Positions 53,594-62,676 of a stretch of DNA of 64,000 nt are shown here, one piece after another. A model generated the notes under the pieces. That model did no database searches and was not told the origin of the DNA. It was given only the letters and a program-made list of their open reading frames with translations. The DNA is from Nitzschia sp. pyKryTriq1 (lineage: Eukaryota > Bacillariophyta > Bacillariophyceae > Bacillariales > Bacillariaceae): assembly GCA_956465555.1 (NCBI GenBank), contig OY101123.1, positions 124,001 to 188,000 on the forward strand. The letters run 5' to 3'. The number at the start of each line of letters is the position of its first letter. The first letter of the stretch is position 1. Made by a program: the position numbers and the translations under genes.

Positions 53594-54180
53594 GGATGAT
53601 TGGTACTAATACTCTAGTAGACTATATCCTTGATAGCTATGCAAATACTAGCCAACAAAATAAACAAATGAGCCCATCATTGTGATGAAATTCCAACTGT
53701 ATTTTGATAGTCTTGCTGACGAGTAGCAGTACTACTACAAGCAGACTTCAAAAAGGGTACAGTATTATCTTTTTTGGCAAGATCCAAGGTTTGCTGCGTG
53801 ATCATCCTCAATACTAGCCCAAACCGCACCACCACCAACAGTCCAAATCCAAATCCAAGCAACAAGGCTCAATCGTGATTTCAATCAAAAGCGACTCCAA
53901 AAGGAGCATTGTGTGCTTCTTCTCTTTCTTTTCCTTCCGTCTCGAATAGATCTCTACTCTACTAGTACGTAGCTAGTACTCGATCGTATCGGTAGGAATG
54001 CAATGACAAGTAGTAGCCAGTTTAGGGGGGAGGGGGGCACCTACCCCCCCCCCCCCCCAGCCAGCAGTGGCCCCCCAAGGTACATGTACTGTGCCGGTAC
54101 AAGAGGGCGGGGGCGGGCGGTCACACCCCTGGCCGGCAGTACAGTACACACCTGGTACCTGGTACAAGGTACAGTAGGTG
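53594..54180. other. Intergenic region with C-run
   Basis: No gene seen. G and C homopolymer runs at 54027-54058 (AGGGGGG and a run of about fourteen C) border the retroelement fragment to the right. Confidence 0.5.
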
Positions 54181-54184
54181 GCGT

Positions 54185-54600
54185 GAATATCGGAGTGGAT
54201 CACTCGCGAAACGCTAAATTCGGGCAATGTGAAGCGCGTTAGCGCTCGCAGCGTCGTTTCGAATTTGCCCGCGGCGCTAGTCCAGACCGTACCAGGTCGT
54301 TCTTTTATTTTTAGTTTGTGGACTTTGTGATGCGAAGCGATAGTTGCGCTCGCTCCGCTGTCTAAAAGGGCTTTCAAACGTCGCGGTCAAAAGTCCTTGG
54401 TTGCCTTTGTCGCGATGTGGACGAAGACGATGGGCGTCAGCGGCTCGTTTGACCGCTGTTGTTTAATGGTTAGGCCACGGACGCGGCTAATTAAATTTGT
54501 AGTGTTCAATTGGGTGTTGAGACATTCGTCTATATTTTTAAATCTACCGTATCCGGTCTTGTTCGCGTCCTGGCCTGGTCTTCAAGACTCTAGCAGATCG
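54185..54600 (-). pseudogene. Ty3/Gypsy-type aspartic protease remnant
   Basis: The minus strand encodes NIDECLNTQLNTTNLISRVR, PLTPIVFVHIATKATKDF, an in-frame stop (TGA, 54387-54389), then RRLKALLDSGASATIASHHK and TSAAGKFETTLRALTRFTLP. The DSGA active-site motif with flanking hydrophobic residues is the hallmark of LTR-retrotransposon proteases. No reverse transcriptase follows: beyond 54185 the sequence turns into TAC/GGTAC microsatellite. A dead fragment. Confidence 0.7.
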
Positions 54601-55160
54601 ATGTCGTTCCGAGTATCCAAACTGAGACGTGGAACTCGATCACGAGATGTCGACACATTCGATTCATTACGTCTGGCCATCTGTCCAGCACGATTTCCGA
54701 CAAGACCCCAGAACATGTACGGTTCGCATTGATCGCACGGGATGGTATGTACTTCTAGTAATTCAATACACAGATATTTTGTCTTCCTCTGTCCGTTATT
54801 TAAGCTGACGCAAGGGCACGTTGCCATTTAATGTTCAAGGTTGTCTCTTTGAGGAAGAAGTGTCATTCTATGTTAATGATTCGTCAACAGTAGAAGGCAT
54901 ATTATTATTGATAGGACGCACGTCGTCGTTTTTCGGAGAAACTGAATATCCCAATGTTTCAGTAAGTAGAAGTACGCTTCGGTACATAATAATGCTCAAG
55001 ACGGCACCGGTAGATGTGTGAACAGTACTGAGCGAGCCTACTGGTACAGTTAGTTTCGGGTATTCGTCTCGCTATTTAGCTAAATACAGTACGGAGATTA
55101 GCGCCGCTTTCAACAACCCAATACCACTATGAGGAGGACGACATACTCACCATACTCTCG

Positions 55161-55200
<40 letters not shown>

Positions 55201-55204
55201 GAAA
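54601..55204. other. Intergenic region upstream of DUF6824 gene
   Basis: Possible further retroelement debris to about 54830. A short plus-strand open frame at 54821-55021 has no domain. TATTTAGCTAAATA, a 14 bp palindrome, lies at 55073-55086, and a CAA run at about 55160-55200 precedes the next start. Confidence 0.45.
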
Positions 55205-56979
55205 ATGATACGAAACTGTTTCAAGGACGATGGTGGTGGTAGTGGTGGTGGTGGTGGCGATCACAGCTTGTTGCTGGACTATGAGGCAATGCTGTCACCA
55301 CAAGAAGATCGCCAGCAGCAGCAGATTAGTACTAATATTACTAATATTATGATCGGCCATGACCGTATGGATGATTTGATGGCGAAGGAATTGAACGAGT
55401 TGAGCGTCCAAGAACGAAATCGCATTTACGAAGAGGCACGTACTAGTAGTACAGTACAGTACAGTACAGTACAGTATATGAACAACAACATACTATTGTT
55501 GTCCATCATGATGTCTCGTCGTGTGTGGCAACTCATGATCATTTTCCTTCCCTGCTGCTCGTTTAGGTCCATGGCGTTGCCGATACAATAATGAAAGAAG
55601 AACCCGAGTTTGTAAAGAATTGTTTGACCGAAATGAGACAAATCCTTGGAAAGATGACCAAGAGTCAACGAAAGTCTTTTGACAGGGCGCTGTTTCTGAG
55701 ACCCTCACTCCAACAGGATGATAGTTTCTTTCTCATGTTCTTGAGAGCCGATCGATTCGATCCAATGAGCGCGGCGAATCGGTTGTGCTTGCATTTTGAC
55801 CACAAACTAGACTTGTTTGGGGAATCCAAGCTTGCGAAAAAGATCACTTTGGATGATCTGAGTGATGAAGATATGAGGGCAATGGAGGCTTGTTTCTTTC
55901 TCGATAATCCGGAACGAGATCAGTCAGGTCGGATTGTGCTCAATATTGATATCAAAACATTGAGAGCTGCGGCTCACTGGCAAAACGTGGCTCGCATTCA
56001 TTGGTATCTCTATATGGCGTTGGCAGAAGACGAAGAGACTCAAAAGAAAGGAGTTGTCCACGTTGGCAATTTGATGGGCCTTGCTCTTGACCTCGAAGTT
56101 TTTATAAATCTATTGCTCAAGGCAGGACCTATTGCAACCAATCTACCCCTTCGAATCGTCGGGTATCATTCCATTTATGATGATGCTAGAATGAAGCCAT
56201 TCATGGCTCTGTGCCAAACCGTGGCTGGTAAATCTATGCGTGTTCGGTATCGGACTCACTTTGGTTCCGAGCTGGAAACGACGTATGCGATCCGAAGCTT
56301 TGGAATCCGGGCCCAAAACAATGCCGTACTACTAGGGAATCATCGTTTTGAGAAGTTTATTGAAAAGAGGAGACAAATAGAGGCAGAATTGCGACACCAA
56401 GAAGAACAAGAAATCCAAGCTACTGGAATCATCCCTTACCCCATGCCGGAAGATGTGCTACTAGGTCGAGGCCGCTCCTTTTGGAGCTTCCATGGCAATA
56501 AGGTACTGAATGAAATCCTCGACTCCTACACAGATCGTTATAGCGAGGGCAGCGAACGACTGGAGAAGACGATTATTGCCATGGAAGTTGCCGCCAAGAC
56601 TCGAGATCTGGGTGGGAGGTTTCTTCGGAAGATCGAGAACGGTTGGAAACTAGCGGAAAATGCAGCGGTCCACGAGAAGATATGCCAGGCACTTCGGACG
56701 AAGCTTCGCAGCACCAGCATCAGCACCAGTTGTCATGGTGACGACAAGGACGCTCGATCGGACACATCGCTGCCCCCGGTTCCTGCTAGGGCTAGTGCTG
56801 AGATGATGATGATCGAAAAGTCATACGAGCGGCATTCTGCCAAACGAGCTCGTCGTCTTGGTCATGATGATGCTGATTCAGAGGATGGCGGTGCTGGCGG
56901 TCCAGGTATCATTTTTTTCGAGCAGCAGCAGGGAGTTGTTCTTAATGGATTATTCTTCCCAGCAGATAATATTAGATGA
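55205..56979 (+). CDS. CRAL-TRIO-like protein with DUF6824-type C-terminal domain
   Basis: Best join 55205..55453 and 55567..56979 (553 residues); the acceptor (GTTTAG) is clear, but the donor lies in an AGTAC run. The donor after ACA at 55453 is the first in-frame GT, and it leaves RTSST between YEEA and VHGVADTI. The N-terminal half resembles Sec14/CRAL-TRIO proteins: FLRADRFDPMSAANRLCLHF, PLRIVGYHSIYDDARMKPFM. The C-terminal part has PEDVLLGRGRSFWSFHGNKV, IIAMEVAAKTRDLGGRFL and HEKICQALRTK, the DVLxGRG domain abundant in diatoms. The first part suggests lipid binding; the second is uncharacterised. The tail is basic (SAKRARR), then Gly-rich. Confidence 0.75.
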
Positions 56980-57825
56980 TATTGTAGAGACGAGAAGCTA
57001 TTATAGTAGTAAAGCATCATGGTCTACACGTATGTATTACGTACCCTCATAGCAAATAATCTCAACCGTCAAGGTAGCAACTAAATTAGACAGTGCACTT
57101 TTTCGCTGCTTTACGATATACTACTACTACTAGTACAGTAGTAGGTAGAGTAGAGAATTATTCCAGTAGAAGCTCGCTTCATACGGTACAGTATGTACCA
57201 CTACAATCACTCGTACACCAAGGGCGGGTGTACTGAAAATAGAAGTCGAGCCGATCAAGCCGACCGGATCGACTGACTCCAACGACCGCACATTTTTTTT
57301 GGAACCGCATCGGATCTCCCCGCCGCGCTCGCATGGCTCCACTACGTTCTGCCACCTACGTTGCTTGTTGAGTTGGGTCCGGTCTAAGGATCGGGATTTT
57401 GTCGCGGACGCCGGTTCTGTTCCCCGGCGGTGTGGGGGAATGGCTGAGGGTCGGGACTTGTGACACGCGGTATTCGGCGGGAAGCTCCGCGAGGAGGTTC
57501 CATTTGCGCCGGCGTGCCACCAAGGCGGATCGGCCGTTAGCCATCTGCGATGACTGGCTGGCGGCCGATCCTCCGGGCGACAATTCAATCTCCGTCTGAC
57601 CGTCCCCTCAAGCTCGCAACTGGGATCATGGCAGCATCATACTACTGCATAGGCGCATCTTAATTGCCTGCTGCAAACCGCGGTGATCCATCAATCAATA
57701 AAATCCCATAAAACATAAAACCCAGCAAAACGAACATCATCATACAGTATCTACTGTCATCGTCGATCATGGATCATCGACCATGGCTGTTCGTACTCAT
57801 CTACTAGTCTAGCTAGGTCTAAATC
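56980..57825. other. Intergenic region with R2 repeat and GC-rich island
   Basis: The R2 repeat copy sits at 57060-57117. From about 57225 to 57600 the DNA is GC-rich, lacks microsatellite and has overlapping open frames on both strands (for example minus 57130-57588) with no domain; possibly transposon debris. No gene called. Confidence 0.45.
57060..57117 (+). repeat. 58 bp repeat R2, right copy
   Basis: Matches 811-868 with one mismatch. It lies 80 bases after the stop of the DUF6824-type gene, probably in the 3' UTR on the sense strand, unlike the left copy, which is antisense to its neighbour. Confidence 0.8.
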
Positions 57826-59283
57826 ATGATGAGTACTTGCATTGCGAGGAGTAATCATCATCGAGGACGATCCTCCTCCGTCTCCTCCTCCTTAAAATTG
57901 CGAAGGCGAAAAATAGTAAACTCTCGATGTTTCTTGGCAGTGGCCGTAACGGTTTACTTTGGCACGGTGCTGTTCTTCTTTATTACCCCAGCAACAATAA
58001 GAACAAAAACAACAAATCTTCCTACCGGTAATTACTATGGTGATTCTTCTAATGCTGCGCTTGCTCCTTGTTCTACGAGGAGTACTAGGAGTAGGAGTAG
58101 GAGTACCATCAGCACTCAACCAAAACAGACGATATTACAGGAGACGCATGATCTCGATTTTCTTTGTAACGATCCCGCCATTTCCTTTCTCCAAGTGCTG
58201 GATCCTCCTCCCAAAGTATCAAGACCCATCAATACCAACAGCAGTACCAACAGTAATACCAGCAAAGCCAACACTAATAAGATTTTATGTCTTGTGTTGA
58301 CGCAAGATTCGAATCATGACACTCGACTGGATGCCATTTTAGAAACATGGGGATCCAAATGTGATGGTGGTTTGATTGCGGCAAGCAATGTCACCGATCC
58401 TTCCCGGCATGCCTACAATATTCATTCCGAGACGGGTTATTGGGGCATTTGGGACAAGTTGATGCAAACGCTTCGAATGATCGTGGAAGACGATAATAAG
58501 AATACAGCAGCAGCAGCTAATACTGTTGAAGTGGAGGACGACTGGGAGTGGATTCTCAAAGCCGATGATGATACCTATGTGATTATGGAAAATTTACAAT
58601 CTTTTCTTTGGAACCAAACAACGAGAGGAGCGATGGATGATAACGATTCTCATTATTATGATCCGAATGTTCCAGTGATTTATGGACGTCGCATGCCATG
58701 GCCACGTCTCCTGGAGTTGAAATCGTTTGGCGGTTGGTTTGAAACACCCAACGACAAGTTATTTGGGGAGCGATTCTATGCCAAGTTTCGTCCCGGTAAG
58801 AAAGAACGTTTGGTCTATGCTCACGGAGGACCGGGGTACGTCATGAATCGAGCATATGTCCACCGTTTGGTCCATGCCTATTTTCATGCCCCTCCAGGAA
58901 ATTCTGTCCAAGGCCGTGTCTCGGAAGATTTGGCAAATGCCGTGACCATGATGTTCTACAACAGCAACGACGACACCACCACCAACAACAACAACAACTC
59001 TCCGGTGACTGCTAGTAATTCAACTTTTACTCCTCATTCGACCATGGATTTGATTGAAAATAAGGAACGATCACATCCCGAATCTCCTCGTACCATGTAC
59101 AGCAATCCCAAATGGTTGCCATGGATTCAAGAAAACATTCAAAATCGGGGAACTGGTTCCGATTGCTGTTCTTCGACAAGCATCAGCTATCATCATGTCA
59201 ATCATCGTGAAATGCGACTCCTTCATTATCAACTGTACACGTGTCGTAGTGTTGGTGGTCGTCGTTCTTCTACCCAACCATAA
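57826..59283 (+). CDS. Core-1 type beta-1,3-galactosyltransferase-like protein
   Basis: 485 residues, type II membrane protein: a basic N-terminus, one anchor (about residues 38-57, FLAVAVTVYFGTVLFFFITP), a Ser/Thr-rich stem and a GT31/Fringe-like catalytic domain. Motifs: KILCLVLTQDSNHDTRLDAI with ETWG, KADDDTYVIMENLQ (DxD-type metal/UDP-sugar site), PVIYGRRMPWP, YAHGGPGYVMNRAYVHRLV and SEDLANAVTMMF. This order fits C1GALT1-like enzymes that add galactose to O-glycans in the Golgi; the acceptor is unproven. An Asn/Thr-rich insert follows the SED motif. Confidence 0.82.
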   Translation: MMSTCIARSNHHRGRSSSVSSSLKLRRRKIVNSRCFLAVAVTVYFGTVLFFFITPATIRTKTTNLPTGNYYGDSSNAALAPCSTRSTRSRSRSTISTQPKQTILQETHDLDFLCNDPAISFLQVLDPPPKVSRPINTNSSTNSNTSKANTNKILCLVLTQDSNHDTRLDAILETWGSKCDGGLIAASNVTDPSRHAYNIHSETGYWGIWDKLMQTLRMIVEDDNKNTAAAANTVEVEDDWEWILKADDDTYVIMENLQSFLWNQTTRGAMDDNDSHYYDPNVPVIYGRRMPWPRLLELKSFGGWFETPNDKLFGERFYAKFRPGKKERLVYAHGGPGYVMNRAYVHRLVHAYFHAPPGNSVQGRVSEDLANAVTMMFYNSNDDTTTNNNNNSPVTASNSTFTPHSTMDLIENKERSHPESPRTMYSNPKWLPWIQENIQNRGTGSDCCSSTSISYHHVNHREMRLLHYQLYTCRSVGGRRSSTQP

Positions 59284-59670
59284 CGATAGCATTAGTACAA
59301 CAAGAACAAGGAGCAGATACTGTCTCTACTAGTGAACTGCTTGCAAAGAACAAGAGACATTCTCCTATACTACCACCAGTACCAGGTACCATAGCTCATT
59401 CGGCACTTCTACTACTAGCGTACTCACTCATTCATTCATTCTACTCAAAGTATCAAATGATACCGTACTAGTAGCTCGTTCTACTATTTGAAGTGCGATG
59501 ACTACTTTATAGTGTCGTCATTCCCATGGATTTGCTTCTCGTCGCGAAGAAGGAATGTATATGTAGTCTACGTAAAAGAGGAGCCCGCCGTCGGAGACGC
59601 GATGGCGGCAACATGCACACCAACAAGAAACATTCATTTTGTGCAGAGGAAATGAAGAAGAATATTGTTG
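59284..59670. other. Intergenic region between convergent genes
   Basis: TAG/TAC-type DNA and CATT repeats near 59425-59440; 3' flanks of two convergent genes. No gene seen. Confidence 0.5.
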
Positions 59671-60843
59671 TTATTTTTTCGCGGTGGTGGGTACAATGTT
59701 GCGATTGTAGCGGAAGAAATTATTAGGATCATAGGTTTCCTTGATTTTGACAAGACGATCCTCGTTACCGATAGTGGTATCGCCATAGCATTCATTACAA
59801 TAGTTCATGGAGGCGTTTGGAACGTCCGCGGAGGAGGGTTTCGCCGGCACTATGTAGGGTTCGGCAACGTTGTAGACATCCCGAACCCATGCAATGCATT
59901 TGTCGCGGTGCTCAGGATCCGACTTGCCCTTGGGGAACTCGGCGAGAAACATGATCCAGTATTGCATGACCGAAAATGTTGGGGCGGTGGGAAATTCTCC
60001 CCCGGTCAGTCCATGCAGAGTCGAACACATCATTGGTTGAATGATAATATCACACTTGGGAGGTGCAGTCTTAAACAAGTCACAAATTTTCCCCCATGCC
60101 TCTTCGGGCAGGATCCCAACGGTGGCAGCCTTTTGATAATAATAGGAGGGAGGAATTGTAGCCATTTTTTGCAACCCCGAAAAGTAATTTCGTTCTTTGA
60201 CGTTGTTGATAAATGACGTGCCGAAGTTCTGAAGGGGGGCTAGCCCTTCCTTCGCTTTTGCAAGGACGTCCTCGTTGTCGACGTCTTTTTCCATGGGAAT
60301 ATAGACCGCTCGTGCTACCACAGGACCTTGTCCGGCCAAAATGATGAGTGCGGAGACTTCATCGGGGGCTCGTCCCTTGTTTTCGTCGCCTTGAAAGTAT
60401 CGAATGTGGTTCATCAGGATTTCGAATCGAGTCTTTCCTGTGTTCCAGATCGGCGGGCCTTCCCCAATCGGAAATTTCACGATATCTCCAGACAGTACAG
60501 TGGAAGGCACCTTGGACAATCGAAAGACCATTTTAGTTGCAATACCAAAATTGCTTCCGGCACCGCACACACCCCAAAACAACTCGGCATGGTCCTTGTT
60601 GGAAGAATCTTTGGAAAGGTCGGTCAGAATGTCTCCATTGGCCAACACTAAATCTACGGATTGTAAATGTTGGACGCAGAGGCCACGGGTCCGAGTCAGA
60701 TACCCAATTCCCGATGTTGCATTGAGTGCCTGTTGAAATCTCCGTAGTCTGTTCTTCGTCAGCTGACTGATGACTCGTGGGACTACTTCTTCGGTCCCGT
60801 GTCGTGTAGTATTGCTAGTAGTTCGTCTGATCTTCCGATGCAC
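59671..60843 (-). pseudogene. 5'-truncated berberine-bridge-type FAD oxidase
   Basis: The frame gives 390 residues but only the second half of the family is present. Recognisable parts: ATSGIGYLTRTRGLCVQHLQ and SVDLVLANGDI (end of the FAD_binding_4 domain), FWGVCGAGSNFGIATKMVFR, and the C-terminal BBE motif KETYDPNNFFRYNRNI. About 150 N-terminal residues with the FAD-linking His motif (R(S/G)GGH) are missing. No minus-strand frame upstream supplies them. The first 10 or so residues are translated from repeat R1, so the 5' end was probably lost at the R1 junction. In intact relatives the enzyme oxidises alcohols or amines with O2. The frame is uninterrupted, so the loss may be recent or a remote 5' exon may exist. 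Confidence 0.7.
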
Positions 60844-61070
60844 GAACCTCTCTCAAGTAAAGTAAAGTAAAGTAAACTTTCGTCTCAAACTCGAGATTAT
60901 GACAATGTTATTCTACCTTTGATAACTCCGTTTGTTGGAATTGGATCTTTGCTCTCGCCGGTCAGTCTTGGAACTGCCGAATCCAATTAATCATATCTTC
61001 CGCGATGAAGATACTAATATTCGCTCCCAACTGTCTATATCTCTATCCCACATCCTTTCCTGTTATGGTG
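60803..61070 (+). repeat. Dispersed repeat R1, right copy
   Basis: Same orientation as 20-275. Here the AGTAA run is longer. The repeat begins within the first codons of the truncated oxidase frame. Confidence 0.75.
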
Positions 61071-61983
61071 GTTCTTCGCGTGGAAGGGAGGACGAGAAAT
61101 AAGATGTAATGTTTCCCATGATGATGATGATGATAATCTGTAATCTCTACTACTAGTAGTAATAGAACTCTTTCACTTGTTTAACGAGGAGTCAAGAAGT
61201 TAATGAAACTGCTTTATTTGCTTTGAGTTTTTCTGATGAGCTGCGGTCGGAATAAGCAGATTTCATCAACTTTCAACAAAAAGAAAGATACCTTTTGGTA
61301 CCACCAGTACGAGTACCAGTAGTACCGATAGCGAAGAAGGGTCCCCCACTACAACCACGTAGAATCCTACTACGGAGTGCACCCCCGCGACCACTCATTA
61401 TCGCGACTGATCAGTGAGTTACAGAAAAGTTAGTAGAGTACCGGTACCGGTACAGTCGGTTTGCCGCCCAACCTGAAGCATAATATTCTACCTCTACTAC
61501 CGGTAGTAATCTACCCGTAGTACTCTACTACGGTAGAGTACATGTGGAAGGAATGGATGAATGGTCATCTCCGAGATCCTACTTGACTCTACTAGACTAC
61601 TACTGTAGCTAGTCTACTACTACTACTCTCTCTAGAGTAGAGTAGAGTATCGTTAAGCACTCCATTATTCGTCCCTGCCCGCCGGTGAGATACCATGGGC
61701 AGGTGCCTCTGGTACCCTAGTCACCAAATACTACTTGCAAGTTCTACCAGAGTACAGAGAGATGTTGAACTGGGAAGGAGCGAGACTGGTAGGAGGAGAG
61801 GTGGTATGAATCATGAATCATCATCTCTGCTGGCTGGTAGAAGACGACAACGGCGACTCTTTCTTTGGATGAGCTCTGTTGCGTACTGCTGTAGTCATAA
61901 GTAGTGGTATTATGTTGTTGAGAGCAAAAATTGATGATTCTAAATATACTGTATTGTGCTTGTATAGCCTTGATTGTGTTCTT
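61071..61983. other. Intergenic microsatellite DNA
   Basis: No gene seen. Contains TACCGGTACCGGTA at about 61440, another TACCGGTA near 61499, TAGAG runs near 61630-61650 and several short open frames without domains. Confidence 0.5.
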
Positions 61984-62676
61984 TTACATGGCGTCTTGGA
62001 CTGTCAGAGAAACAATCTCCAGAGCCTTGTCAATGCCATCGATCAAGTCCTCCGAGCTCCGGACCGAGCCGTTGTTGTTGCTGCCCGGAGGAGGGAAGAA
62101 GGCTTGAAAGTTGCTCTCCATTCGAAAGGCACTAGGAAGAATACTCTTCAGCGAGACCCCAAGTGGTACTTCACACACTTGAAAGGATAGTGGCATGTCG
62201 AACTTCTTGGAAACTACCGGTGAAGAGGAAGATGAAATAGAGGGGGTGGTGGTGCGAGTGGTGCCCTCCGGCAGACGTTCTTGCTGCGGGACACGCTTCC
62301 GGATGAGCTTGAGAGAATCCGTTTCAAGAGGATCTTCTTCGTCTTGTTGCTGATTTCCTCCTTCTTGCATAGCGGAGCGACGTTCCCGTCGTCGACGTTG
62401 GAATTCCTCTCGGAAACGAGTGTCTCGTTCCAGAAACCCAATGTCTAGGATAAAGTCGGTGGTACTGCTGTCATCCTCATCGTCCGAGGGTGACGATTCG
62501 TCGTCACTGCTGCCGATGCTTTCAACGTCGGACGCAAATGACAGATCATCTTCGAATACGTGTTCTAGAAGGTCCACGGGAAGGGAGGAGAGGGGCATCA
62601 TGGTTGTTGTTGTTGGTGGTGTTGTTGTTGTCGAGTGTTTGATGGATAGCTGGATAATTTTTATGGCCTTCGCCAT
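61984..62676 (-). CDS. Hypothetical acidic protein
   Basis: 230 residues, not recognised. A possible start is MAKAIKIIQLS (62676); an internal MMPLSSLPVDLLEHVFEDDL (about residue 26) is also possible. The N-terminal third is acidic and Ser-rich (SDDESSPSDDEDDSS), followed by a basic helical segment (FREEFQRRRRERRSAMQ). A conserved-looking C-terminal part reads FDMPLSFQVCEVPLGVSLKS with SEDLIDGIDKALEIVSLTV. No signal peptide or membrane segment. The organised C-terminal third suggests a real protein. Confidence 0.5.
   Translation of the reverse strand: MAKAIKIIQLSIKHSTTTTPPTTTTMMPLSSLPVDLLEHVFEDDLSFASDVESIGSSDDESSPSDDEDDSSTTDFILDIGFLERDTRFREEFQRRRRERRSAMQEGGNQQQDEEDPLETDSLKLIRKRVPQQERLPEGTTRTTTPSISSSSSPVVSKKFDMPLSFQVCEVPLGVSLKSILPSAFRMESNFQAFFPPPGSNNNGSVRSSEDLIDGIDKALEIVSLTVQDAM

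Noticed and set aside
55205-55591. Independent short gene upstream of the DUF6824-type gene
   Set aside because: Its C-terminal part reads an AGTAC repeat and intron; the conserved N-terminal helix joins naturally to the downstream exon.
57130-57588. Minus-strand frame of 152 codons in a GC-rich island
   Set aside because: Open frames exist on both strands as expected from GC-rich DNA; no recognisable domain. Kept as a composition finding only.
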